Positions 26,739 through 39,700 of a DNA stretch of 64,000 nt are shown piece after piece. Origin of the DNA: Pycnopodia helianthoides (Eukaryota > Echinodermata > Asteroidea > Forcipulatida > Asteriidae); NCBI GenBank assembly GCA_032158295.1, contig CM063246.1, positions 6,935,589 through 6,999,588 on the forward strand. The letters are read 5' to 3'. A program made the translations under genes and the position numbers. How positions within the stretch are numbered: position 1 is the stretch's first letter; the number at the start of each line of letters is the position of its first letter. Below the pieces are notes generated by a model. The model was given only the letters and a program-made list of their open reading frames with translations, was not told the origin of the DNA and did no database searches.

Positions 26739-27569
26739 GGCAAGTATTGTACAGAAAAGAGGATTGGAAAGGAGGGGAACAGAACATTGCATTTTGTAAC
26801 TTTACTGTGGACTCGATGTCACTAGGCAGGGAAGGGAGGGGGAGCAACCGTTTGACACCCTTCCCCGATTGAAAGGTAAAGACCTAAAGTTGAACTCCCC
26901 CAAAAATTCATGTGCTCATTAAAAAAAAAAAAAAAAAAACAACAACAGGCCTGTCCGTCTCCAAAGCCCAATTTGATCAGACGAACCGGCAATCAAGCAG
27001 TATACCGTTTTGCTTGTTACCAAAATGTGTTTGCTTTGAAATTAGCTGAGAATCTTGCAAAATTACGTCTTAAATTGTTGTTGTTGTTGTTGGTTTTTTT
27101 TAACTGCAGAAACAAGAGCAACTTTATTGAATCACCAACATTGCGCAATACCTTGGACTACTACTAACAGTGAATTGGAAATGGCAGTCAAGGCAACAGT
27201 GCTGATTATAACTTTTGTTAGCTTCGCTAGATATCGAAATACATAGAGTAAGCACAAAATTGGTCGTTAAGCAGCTCTATATGACTACGAGTTTGGCCCC
27301 TGTTTATGTGATTTCAACTAATGCGAAGCGAATTTTGACGTTTAATACTCTATTATGCGGTCCAGAGTCCCTCCAGGAGCAAATAGAACAGGGGGGGGGG
27401 TAACCTGAACAAATTGTAGCTAATTTCGCTTCGCATGCACATTTTGCATGAAGTATACAACTTCTTATGTTTAGGAACTGTTATAACTGTTTATGTTGCG
27501 TGGAATACCATTGGTTGAGGTGCGCAAACAAATTAACGCTGGGCTTATTTGCGCCACAGTGTGAGTGGC

Positions 27570-27957
27570 TTAAAGGCACTGGACACTGTTGGTAATTACG
27601 CAAAATAATTGTTAGCATAAAAACTTACTTGGTAACGAGCAATGGAGAGCTGTTGATAGTATAAAACATTGTGAGAAACGGCTCCCTCTGAGGTAACGTA
27701 GTTTTTGAGAAAGAAGTAATTTCTCAGTAAAATATTTGAATTGATTTCGAGACCTCACGCGTGAGGTCTCGAAATCAAGCATCTGAAAGCACACAACTTC
27801 GTGTGACAAGGGTGTTTTTTCTTCCATTATTATCTCGCAACTTCGACGACCAATTGAGTTCAAATTTTCACAGGTTTGCTATTTTGTGCATATGTTGAGA
27901 TACACCAAGTGAGAAGACTGGTCTTTGACAATTACCAAAGGTGTCCAGTGTCTTTAA
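27570..27957. mobile_element. TTAA MITE, subfamily 1, copy B
   Basis: Inverse orientation to copy A. The central palindrome reads GAGACCTCACGCGTGAGGTCTC, within a longer GATTTC...GAAATC perfect inverted repeat. Both TTAA ends are present. Confidence 0.92.
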
Positions 27958-28478
27958 AACAATAGGAAAGAGGCTGTCGTATCAATAGTTGTAATAAATC
28001 AATTAACAATCTTCGTAGCGGTCGTGGTGGTTTCCTAAAAGTGAAGCACACTTTGGATTGCCGCAGTGCTTTCCTTAGACGTCTTATTATAAAACAGTTT
28101 GCCGATTCTAGAGTAGACTAGCTTATACTTTTGTCAACCTTTTTTCACTTAAGTGTCAACAACTTCTGAGAGTTTTAATTAAGAAGAAATAATACGTCTG
28201 AAATTCTATGATTTCGTCGGCTCAGCGCTATAAGGTTGTTAATTGCAATTTCAAATCCATAATGATCAAAATGTCGCTCAGTGGAAAATGCGAATAAGTA
28301 TTTTTTTTTAATTAAATCAAAATCCAAAAGTAATATTTTTTCTTACAAACTGAATGTTTCGTTTTGCCAAACTACTTTTTGGAGACCACTTTTGATAAAC
28401 TCCATTAGGAGCTCCAAAATATCCACACACACACAAATATGAACTGTGAGCCGATGATTTGAAGCGACGATTATAATC

Positions 28479-28780
28479 TTAAAGGAACATTACAGAATTG
28501 GTTTCTGCTAGCAAAACAGTTGCTGGCATACACTGCACTTTATACAAGAAAATAATGACAGAAAAACACCCTTGTTGCATAGAATCGTGTGCTTTCGAAA
28601 TGCCTAAGAAAGGCTTCATGCCTGAAGCCTTTCTCAGATTCAAGTATTGTAGTGAGAAATTACTCTTTCTCAAAAACTATACATGTTTTACAATCCGCAG
28701 CTCTCAGGTGCTCCTTATCAAGTAAGGTTTTTATGGTCATGTATTTCTTGAGTTATTACCAAAAGTATCCCCTGCCTAAA
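28479..28780. mobile_element. Chimeric TTAA MITE (subfamily 2 left end, different right half)
   Basis: The left end TTAAAGGAACATTACAG is subfamily 2. After about 50 bases the sequence changes to a block resembling subfamily 1 (CACCCTTGTTGCATAG, TTTCTCAAAAACTA) around a new central palindrome, AGAAAGGCTTCATGCCTGAAGCCTTTCT at 28604-28631 or nearby, and the right end is ACCAAAAGTATCCCCTGCC. Confidence 0.7.
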
Positions 28781-29392
28781 GGCACACGTACTTATTTTAT
28801 ATCAAGTGTCGTTTGTGTACATTATATAGCCATGTATGCCGGGTATGCAATATACACCAGTTGTACCTGTTGAGAGATACCAGTTGCATGAATCATGACA
28901 ATAATTTGTGTAACTAATTGCATAGGCTTGAGAAGGTAAATTAACTAAATAAAGGCAACTTGTTCCCCCTCTACAAACAACTTTAAAAATTCACAATTTA
29001 AGAATTGACTGTGATAAAAAATAATAATAATTAGTTTATAGTTTGACTTTGTGTAACATATAATAAAAAATTATTTAAATGTGCATGAGTATGAATTTCT
29101 CGATTGTTTATAAGCCCAATTAGGACCAGTCCACTCGCTGCATACTGAGCGTGTAATCAGCTTGTTGGCTAACAACAATATTTATACTACTACAAGAAAG
29201 CCAGCACCAGCAACAAAGAAAAACATCTCCAAGGGCATAGTCTCGTTAGGCCTAATGCAGAACATGAATGTGAAAGAATAAAAACAGTTTTTCATCATTT
29301 CTGAGCGTCCAATAACACGGCTTTTAGGTTTCAAAACATTTGATCCAAGGCCTGTAATAACTTGATAATTTTAAATCACTTTAAAAAATGTT

Positions 29393-29777
29393 TTAAAGGA
29401 ACATTACAGAATTGGTTTTTGCTAACAAAATAGTTGCTGGCAGTGTAAGCACTTTATTTAATCCACCATATACATAAACTGACAAACCTGTAGAAGTTTG
29501 AGATCGATCGGCCATCTGGGTCACGAGAAAATAGTGAAAAACCGATTACACATTTTGCATGAAATCGTATAGATTCAAAAAATGAATAAAACGCTCACTG
29601 AGCGATTAACTCCAATCGGCAAGTTAGTTTATTCATTTCTCATCAAATATGGCATTTCAGACAGAAATATTTCAAGGGATGTTTTCTACTATCATCATCA
29701 TTAGACGGTGTAAGTTTTATGTAAATCTGTGATCAAAAAGTATTTTTGTTCTTACCAATTCTGTAATGTTCCTTTAA
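29393..29777. mobile_element. TTAA MITE, subfamily 2
   Basis: Full-length copy with both TTAA-flanked inverted ends, in the long gene-poor stretch between the lectin and DHRS1 genes. Confidence 0.9.
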
Positions 29778-31481
29778 AATAAAAAATAAGTAAACGGACA
29801 TGAAAATCAAATATAAAATTCTCGATGAAAAAAATGAATTTAAAATTAGGGTTCCGATCTCAGAAAGTCGTTGGTTAGCCGTGCGTGAAATGCGTGTTAT
29901 ACCTCGACCTGCCGTTTAAATTTGAAATTGAAAATTAGGCGGTGTCCGGATTAGCGGCTGTGACTGCGGCTTGATCATCTCCCTAAGCGATGAAACATAG
30001 GATGTCCATAGAAACACCTTAGCAACAGGCGTAGCCGCAGGTTTTGACACATTCTCCATGAAAAGAACATCACGCGACGCAATGTGGCGCGCAAAATAGC
30101 CCATCCATGCAATCAATAATAACACTGGAGATGAATGGACGATACGTTTGCGATGACAGCCCGTGATGACGAACTGTTACTATCAAGTCAACCAAGGACC
30201 TAACTATTACCCCTTGCTGCGAAGTCAAATATTACGGTACATTGTTAAAATGAAGGTCAACTGTTATTAGCCTATGGTTCGATAGTAGTATACTGCTACA
30301 CATGACAAAAACTATTTATTTTGACAGTATGACGTGAAGCCTAATCTCAAACAAACAAGTTATATTTAACAAGTTTGACAGTAATAAGGCTGCGATTTCC
30401 ACAACCCCACTTTGTTTAGTTTGCAAGATTCATTTTCACCCATGACGATCAAATGCTATAATAATAATCTGTGCACTTGCATTACTCAGTCGACCCAATT
30501 CACCTGACGTCATCATCACACATTTGTGCCATTTTGGGGGGTCAATTTGGGGGCTATTAGCCCTTCCCATTAAATAGGCTACTTAAATTCACGCATGCGC
30601 CGTAGAGTTGTAATTGTGCACAATGCAGACGCACACGCACACGCGCGTATGCATTACAAAAAGGCACGATATTCCCTCATTTTGCCAACCAATGGTTAGT
30701 GCGGACGCGCGAACGTCTGTGGGTCTAATATTAATAGACTGTGTAAGTTGACCTCGAGGGCGTACGAGTTTTCGCGAAAATCTGGACTTCCGGGCACCTC
30801 GAACAGCAGCTACACAGCGTATTGTGGCAAGTCATTGTAAAAAAATAACGTGTATTGTGTTGTTTGAATACATTTCATCCATTGAATATGGTTTGAATTT
30901 AAAAAAAAAACTTGATTTAGGAATTGTAAATATTTTCGCAAATCTTTTTTTATTAAGCTGACCTTAATTTCCGCCACAAAGAACATGCAATAAAAGGCGA
31001 TCGTGATCCTTGACGAACACATTTGCAAACTAGAGCAAGCCGCTACATCTAGTAGAAATCCGGTACCCAAACCAGCATGGTCAGAACAGAGGGTCGCTCT
31101 GAAATTATACCTTCAAACAAGTTATCAAGAAGGAAAATCGAAACAAATCGGCACGTGTAGCAATAAAAAAGATTAAACTCGCACTGTTTTAAATCAAACG
31201 ATATCATGTTTCTTTCTTTCTTTTTCTAAAAAAGGGAAGGAATACAAATTTTAAATTACAATCTCACATTAAAATCTATCAAACCATGGAGGTAGGAAAC
31301 CTCCATGATCAAACTTAACATTCAAAATTTCTGTCCACACATCTAACGACATCGCCAAACGATCAACCACACAAAAATAAGGTTTCGGCCTAGGCCTATA
31401 TCAATTATTACGACAACAATACAAAGAGCTGATTTGACAAAATTTCATGACGAATATAAAAAGATTATTACGTTACCAATT

Positions 31482-32170
31482 GTTAGTGGTGCTCAAATAA
31501 TAGCGTTAACCCTTGAAAATAATGTAAGGACACGAGTAATTACTGAATCCGAAAAAGGAAACCGAATTCACCGCAATGTTGTCACGTGGCACACAAATAT
31601 TCTGTGGACCAATTGTTTATTTTGGTATAAATTTGCTCTCTTCAACTTTATGCAAAGTTTGCATGGGTATCATATTATATTATAAACAATTTTCTCGAGT
31701 TTCTATACATTTAAACATTTTACTAATACTTAGCCGGTGTCATACTACAAATTAACTGAAAAATAGTTATAAAGAATACCTTTCTTTTTAAAGGAACATT
31801 ACAGAATTGGTTTTTGCTAACAAAACAGTTGCTGGCAGTGTAAGCACTTCATGTAATCCACCATATACATAAACTGACAAACCTGTAGAAGTTTGAGATC
31901 AATCGGCCATCTGGCTCACGAGAAAATAGTGAAAAACCGATTACACATTTGCATGAAATCATATAGATTCAAAAATGAATAAAACGCTCACTGAGCGATA
32001 AACTCAAATCGGAAAATTGGTTTATTCATTTCTCATCAAATATGGCATTTCAGACAGAAATATTTCAAGGGATGTTTTCTACTATCATCATCATTGACCG
32101 TGTAAGTTTTATGTAAATCTGTGATCAAAAAGTTTTTTCTTTTCTTACCAATTCTGTAATGTTCCTTTAA
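31482..32170. repeat. Second copy of the composite repeat (MITE at 31788-32170)
   Basis: Direct copy of 4399-5093, in the same orientation, with both MITE ends intact. Mismatches are scattered through both the unique block and the MITE. Confidence 0.9.
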
Positions 32171-33712
32171 CCTATAAAAAAGAATTATGAAAAAAGTACC
32201 CTTAAAGGTAGGGTAAAATATAACACGATTTTTTTTTAAATAACATGATTTGTTTAAATTTGTTCGTTGTAAGAAATCTAACTTATAAAATATCGTTAGA
32301 ATACAGTTTGTTCACCTGATAAAAAATCGGATGACACAGTTTTTTTTAGTATCTTTGGCATATTTGTTTAGGGGCGTATTTCTTATAACATGAAAGAACT
32401 TGAAGCACACACATGCCAGTGATTGGTACTTGCGTAGGGCTAACGTTCACACCAATAGATATTTCATAATAATTACATTTTTAAAACAAATTTAAAGACC
32501 AGCTTGAACGAAAACGACAACAAGTGATCTTTGCTAAAAAATCATTTAAACTTTTTTCAATCAATATGGAAATTGGGTTCACATGAGATTAAACAGATCG
32601 TTATTGTGTAAAAAACAATAATTTTGAAGAACCTTCTCCGGTGCTTTGCAGAAAGATTCACAAAAAGCCCTGTGACATCATCACTCATGTTCAACATTTG
32701 TGATATTTGTGGAAGCAAAGTCATTTGGAGAATAGTTATGAAGTAAATTAAGTTGAGTTTCAAATTAAAACACTGGGAAAAAATATTGAACCAGTAACTT
32801 TTATCTGAGAGAAATTAAAACTATAATCATTAAAAACAAAACTCTCTGCCCTGAGTATTTAAACAGAGGTGGGTAATAATAGAAAACAATTAAATTGTTC
32901 ATATACAAATACATTTTTCATATACAATTGTATGATCCATCGCATGAAGAATAGCATTTCATAATAGAATTGTCAACTTTTCTTCATTTCCATGGCGAGT
33001 ATAAATTATTATTTCTAAAATCTGCTAAATTTCAAAAATAATAATAAAAACCTGAGCAAACAATGCGCACTGATCTGTTTACAAATAAAATTTTATTTAT
33101 TGACTATTTAGCTTATGAGGTCCATGAAAGAGTTTCATATTATAAAACATTTTCCTGAATACAATTTCAATAAGAATTCTGTGGAGAAAGTACCACCACA
33201 ACAGAAAACAAGCAGTCATTTTATCTGGCCTTCCCTCCACCCCAACCCCCACTGAAACAAACCCTTAATTCTGATAAAAAAAACCTCGCAAAAAATATAT
33301 ATTAAACAAAAATCATCACAAATCAATCAAATTAGGAAATCACCATTATCATCATAAGGAAAAAGCGAGTTTCTGTATTTTAGGATTTTCGACCTTTCCT
33401 GTTAACTCCGATACAAAAAGTTTAAACAACTAAATAATTTGTATCCCTTTCTTATGTTTTGGGGGAATTTGAATTTGAATTCACAAAAGTAAGATTGCAC
33501 CCTGCAAAAAACCAATACAATTGTAAGATTGATTACCACAATAATAATAGCACACATGAAAACCTTTGGAATACATGCAATAAGACTGAGGACGGCTGAT
33601 TCATTCATACAGCATTTAGGAACAATTTCCCGTAACAAGTTTCCTCTGGCCTACCTGTCTCCTCAAAAACACATGCCCAAACTTCTTGGCTTTTCAACCT
33701 GCTATGATCGGT

Positions 33713-36700
33713 CTAAAACTTGCTGGCAGAGAGCGACCACACCCAGAAAGGTATCTTCAGGAAACCCGGTGTCATGGCAGCCAGCCATGAGTGCCCTGAC
33801 ATTTTCAAAAGTGACTTGATTTGTCTGAAGTTTAAAGGAGTAGAGCCATCGATGTCGGTGAAGCCATATTCCTCAGCCAGCTCAGCTGTCAAGATAATAC
33901 GTCCAGACTTCTTCATGATGTTTTTGTCTAAACAGGGAGTAAGAAGAGGAGAGGGTTCACAGGAAATTGTATCAACATTTTACAATCAACATTTTACAAT
34001 AGGTTTAAAGATTAAAAATCACAACTTTTAGTTTTAAATCAATACAAATGAAGTGTTATGCCTTTAAATGTACATATACATGAATTGTGCACAGTTAGAA
34101 ACTCATTTACACAATTTTAAAGCAGTTTATCAAAGCAGTTTCCCTGGGAGCCATTGGCCCAAACGTCTTACATAATCACTTCCAGGCTTGTATGACACCA
34201 GATACAGTGCGTGCACCTTTGAACTCTTGCTTCCGGCAAGTTATGCACTGCACGCCCACGTGCACGCAAGAATGAAATCATTAAGTTATAATACCAATGC
34301 CTGTCTTCAGATAAAGAAAGAGGATCAGTCTTGCCATAACAATAGGCCATATACGAATCAGCGGCTACAGCTACGGATACGACTGTTTCTAAAGACATCC
34401 TATTCATCAAAGCATGATGACGCAGCGATCCAGCTGTAGCTGTAGCCGCCAATTCGGACACAGCCTCACTTACCTTGAGCAAGGTGGGCAACTGCTATAC
34501 CAGGAAACTCAACTGTCTCCCCATATTGGAAGACGTCCAACTGAAAAACGAAGAAACAAACTACCCTTAAGAATTTCTTCAACTAACAATGACTCAAAGT
34601 ACAGTGAATTAACCTTACTCCTGTGGCATTTTGGCTCTTCAATACTACACCATTTTTAAGTACAGTATGGTAAAGGAACACAGGTGGATGCTTCACAAGC
34701 AATAAGCAATTTGCGAGTTAGGTTTGAAAAATGTCTGGTACAATCCCTTGCTTAGTCACAAGTACTCCCTTAAATTTAAATTCCTCGGATTTTAGAGACA
34801 GTTGCTATGTCGAATAGTTCGGGGCAAGCTTTTGTATAGCAACCTCCTGATGAGCAAACCCTGGTACCATTGTACCGTACACATTCATTCAGAATTGTGT
34901 ACGGGTTGTTTGCCGTCTCTTATGTACATGTAACTACGCAAAAGCTTGCCCCAAACCATGTGACATATCAACTATCGATATGGTCTGAGGAATTTCAATT
35001 TTAAGCATGAACTAATTGTGACTAGACAAGCCGTCATACAAGACATTATTCAAATCTAAAACTCACAAATCTTGCACTTACAAATCCATCTGGGAAGTTG
35101 TCAGCCTTGTCGACAATATCGTCTCCTTGAAGATTTCCGTTTTGACTGCACCAGGCCACAATGAGATAAAAGCCACGTTGTGTTTCTTCAGTTCAAAAGC
35201 ACAGTCAGCTGCCATACGATCACACTACGGGAAAGACAAAGAAATTAAGGATTGGGAGAAGACAACAATAAGAAACACAGCCATAAACATTGAACAATGC
35301 TGAGTGCAAAAAAGAAGCTCAAATAGACTTCCTGGGCTAAAATTTGCTCAGTTGTTTTAGTTGAACAGTGCTTCTACATACCATATAAGGTTCCAGCATT
35401 TATATGCGGGGGACAGGTGGAGGAGGGGAACTTGGGGGAAATATTTTAGCATTTTCCTTTGATTGGGATTCAGGTGACAATGACATTGACAATGACAATG
35501 ACAGTGACAATAAATTTTATTTCCCTGTACGGCCTCCACTGAGGTAAAAGAGAAATTTCTAAAAGTACGTTTTTAAAAAATATACCAAAGTTACAGGAAA
35601 AATTTGTTTTTTAATGTAGGATAAAACTAGGAAAAAGACACATTCAACAAGACAACAACAATACAATACAATAAAGTAAATGACTACATGTAGGTACCAG
35701 TAACAAAAAAAAGACAAGAAATTCTAAACCTGATCCGTGATTTGAGAACAGAACTTTGCCAGGTTTTAAAGTTTTTTATAATTGGTTGTGTTAAAGAGAT
35801 TTTGAGGGTGGATCCAGCTATCCATTGTTTGTTGAGTAAGGTGGGGGTCCTATTTTTTCATCTGCTGCAATATTGTTTTTCCAGATGATAACAGCATAAA
35901 GAATGCTGAGCTTCAGCAAAAAACAGTATTCAAACCAATAGACCTTATGCATTGACGTCATCCAGCCGCCATCTTAGAGGTAAACCGACGATGAAACAAT
36001 GGAAACGCACAGATTTGACGCCCGGCGCACAGGATTGGCCAATGATGTCTAGGTGAGGGTGCCCTACTCAAATGACGTCCTGTGCAAAAGGTCTATTGGT
36101 TGATCTGGTCTTGATCCTTCTTTGGTAATATGTATGTCACAATAAGCGAGGCAAAACAAAACATACCGCTGCCTTTCCCACTCCGTACGCGACATTGAAC
36201 AAGTAATTGAGACCGCCCGGTGACGACACATTAATCATCAGACCCTGCTTGGCTGGAATCATCATCTGGGCAGCGTGCCAAGAGGCTATGTAGTGACACC
36301 TAGCATGAGAAAATGTTTTAAAAAGTCAACCTGGATTTCTCTACAGTTTCTCCGATGCACATACACTGATACTACACTCATGCTTGGGACCTTCATTGCC
36401 CATAATTTGTAGTACTTTAACAGTGCCACAAACATGGGTATAATTTTGTACCAAAGACACAAAATGAACAACATATAAATATTGAGTAACTCTTCACACA
36501 TTTTGTATTTGACAAACTCAAGTACTTTTAAAATCAACGCTTTTAAAACTGCTGCAGGGATGAGATTTGAGGAATGTGAAAATTCTTGAAAATAGCTAAT
36601 GTAGCTGGTCTGGGTTCCCCTTTACTCTAGACCCAGAACCTCCCGATGTTTACAATGCAGGAGGTTTACAGACTTTTTGCATCACCAAAAATACAAAACT

Positions 36701-39700
36701 ACTATTTCGTTCTCCCTTTGAAGTCTGCTTTGCTTTTTTCAAGAAGGCTAAAGGTTTGAGAAATCCTGAAATCAGGAAGAAAAAATTATAAATCACACAA
36801 ACCTCCTGTTCATTCATTCATTCATTCATTCATTTTGGTTTTATTTAAAATACCAAACAACAAGTCCGGAGACTAAAAATATTTAGTTTACAAAGAGTGG
36901 CATCAAAAAAGTGCTATTGCTCATAACATGGACAATTCCATGGATGCCAACAAAATGTGTACCAATGATTGTGGATGTGTCACAACAGGCAAAACTAATT
37001 CAACTTTTTTTCCTTGTATGAAACAAAAATGCAGACTTTATACGTACCTTAATCCCACATTATTAACAGTATCCCAGACGGTTGGAGGCATCTCCCAAAA
37101 TTTCTTTCCGAATTGCTCTGTGAGAAGCTAAAAATCCATGAAGTGGGAAAGAAAATCAGAACACAAGAAGTTTAAGAATAAGGGGACCATACTCTGCCTA
37201 TCATCCAACATGAGCAACAAAACATAGGATTGTGTGTTTATTTAACTCTAATTGTATTGGATTTTAGTATCGCGGCAACCTTGCACATGCTCTTGAATCC
37301 TCCAGCATGACGTCTCGAATCCCAAAGATATCATTGGTTCCGGTTAAACTCAGACAAAACAAGGTAAAAACAGTTCACACAGGAGTTGTGGGTCGACGTT
37401 GCTTGTTTTTTTGTTCAGTTTTGGCTGTTGTTTGTTTGTTTTTGGGTTGTTGTTTATTTTTTTTTTTGGGGGGGGGGAATTGAGAATCCAAATCTTGAAA
37501 CTCCCCAAACTCTCTGACTGGTACAACTTAACTTGGGGGTTGAAATTTACGAAGCTCTGGAAGTGCCATCCGAATTGTTGAGATCCTTAGATAAAAGGGT
37601 ATCACTTCATCTGTACTTACAGTCACTGCAGCGTAAGCATTGTTGACCAACACATCAAGCCGTCCATTCTGCTCTCTGGAGATCTGTTCAAATAACTGCT
37701 TAACTTGTTCATCATTGGCGTGATCACACTGGACTGGGATGCATTTCCCACCACGAGCTTTAATCTGTGAAAACAAAATAGAGAAGATTATTCCGCTGAA
37801 TGGTAAAGTTTGGCCGAAACTATCAACTCAAGGCCCAATTTTGTAGAGCTGCTTAACGGCTGAGCCGCTAACTGAAGCACTGGAAAAGGCATGCTAGTTA
37901 ACCTTCCAGAGCTAATTACTGTTAAAAAAACACAGACTGACATAACAATGTAAATCCAGGCTGGTTGCCACATTTGTGAAATACACTTGTGTTCATTAGC
38001 AAATTTTTCTGCTATTTTAAGCAGAACAATTTGCTTTCCATTGAGCAGTTCTATGAAATTGGCCACAGGTAAAAAAAATCAACAAATATGAATGTACTCT
38101 GCCATGTTAGGAATTACTCTACTGTAGAACAGAATGTTAAAAGGCATGCTACATTATTAGGTTAGAAAATTGTGTTATAATTGTATCTTTCTGGTAATGA
38201 AAACAAGGGACCCTCACAAAATGACTAGAGCTGTAACCCAAAGGCCTGAGGATACCTGTGTACAGGTGTAGAGAAGATGACGAAGAAAAATCAGTTTTAG
38301 GTGTGGGAGGAAAAACCCAAACAGGGTAAACCCACACAGTCAGGTAAGGACTGAAAACCCAACCCAAATGCACGGCTCCGGTCTAGGATTCGAACCGGGG
38401 TCCACAGAGGTGACAGGCAGGGAAGAAACTACTGAGCCAATCCTATATTCGATTCACCTAGCCAACCAAAGAAAATTTGATCAAATTACTTATTTACATT
38501 AATTTTTACGCCCTTACATATTTTTTATTTGTATGGTTGTCTTAAATATTAAAATATTTAATTTATTTAATGTTTTTTATGCTTTCTTATTTCTTTTTGA
38601 TGACACCTGTTAGTGGCAGTTCACCACTGTTGGTTGTCAATAAATAAATAAACTTATAAATATATAAACTAAGTGGTCACATGACACTGACTGACTTTGT
38701 AAGGAATTTTGTGCACGTTTATATTGGCCTATACTCGGACCTGATGAATTACTTGTAAACAACTTGAACTTACACTTCCTACTTTGTCTTCTCTCCATGG
38801 GGCTCTAGGCTAGTATTATGAATCTTAAGTTCGCATTTCTGAGAGCCCTTTGCTTCACAATAAATGAAATGAAAAGATGGATGTATTTTGCTTACCTCCT
38901 CGGCTGTTGATGTTAAAGAGCCTGAGGTTCCTGCCGTTCCATCAGACTTTGGTTTTAGCGTACGTCCTGAAAGGATTAAAAATAATCTCAACAAATAAAT
39001 CACGAATATTGTTAAATACATGTACATAAATTATGCAAAAGTTAATGGCCTGACATTTGGACCAAGCAGAGTCTTTCTCAAAGGCTAAATGGCAAAACAA
39101 CATAAATAAATAGGTGTACTGGTGTAACACAAGCAATCAAGTGGAAAGAAATGAAAACAGAGAGCGGCAGAAAGAGCGAAGACAAAGACTCTGCTAGGGT
39201 CGAAATGTCAGTCTGCTAATTATTTTTTGCATTTATACCATAGTCTTCTTGGTTGGTAAGCAGTTTGCAAATCAGCCAATTCTATTTCTCATCAATAAAT
39301 TATCATTGACTTCAACCATGCAAAAGTGACTGGTCATCTTGTTTTGTGAGAAATTTAAGATTCTATGAGTTTACAGGAAGCTACATAAGTAAGTTTGAGT
39401 GCGCACAATGGTTAACTTAAGGACAACTTTTTTGACACAAACCAAGACTGGTCGACCATTGGTTGACTACTGAGGTCGACAGATTGGATCCAGCCTCAGG
39501 ACCATGGTATCTTTCCTGGTCCCGGTAGCCTTGTTTCATGCTAACCCTTGTAAACTGCAGAAGGGAACCAGAGACACTATAGTGAAATGGCAAGTGTTGA
39601 ATACCGTACCAATTGCTGAACAGAATTCCTAATGAGTCATACATCACTGTGCATGTGCGTTGCTAGTCAGTAGTCAACCACAGGTCGACTAAATGTGCGC

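Larger units (their letters stand above)
26739..33712. other. Seven-kilobase gene-poor stretch
   Basis: Contains the TTAA MITEs listed, a hairpin MITE at 29938-30051, and the probable DHRS1 3' UTR (inverse AATAAA at about 33093). No open frame here has domain or splice support. Confidence 0.45.

Noticed and set aside
34168..34491. 107-codon minus frame in DHRS1 intron
   Set aside because: Most of it is the hairpin MITE at 34345-34467 read through; the true DHRS1 exon 34474-34540 uses another frame.
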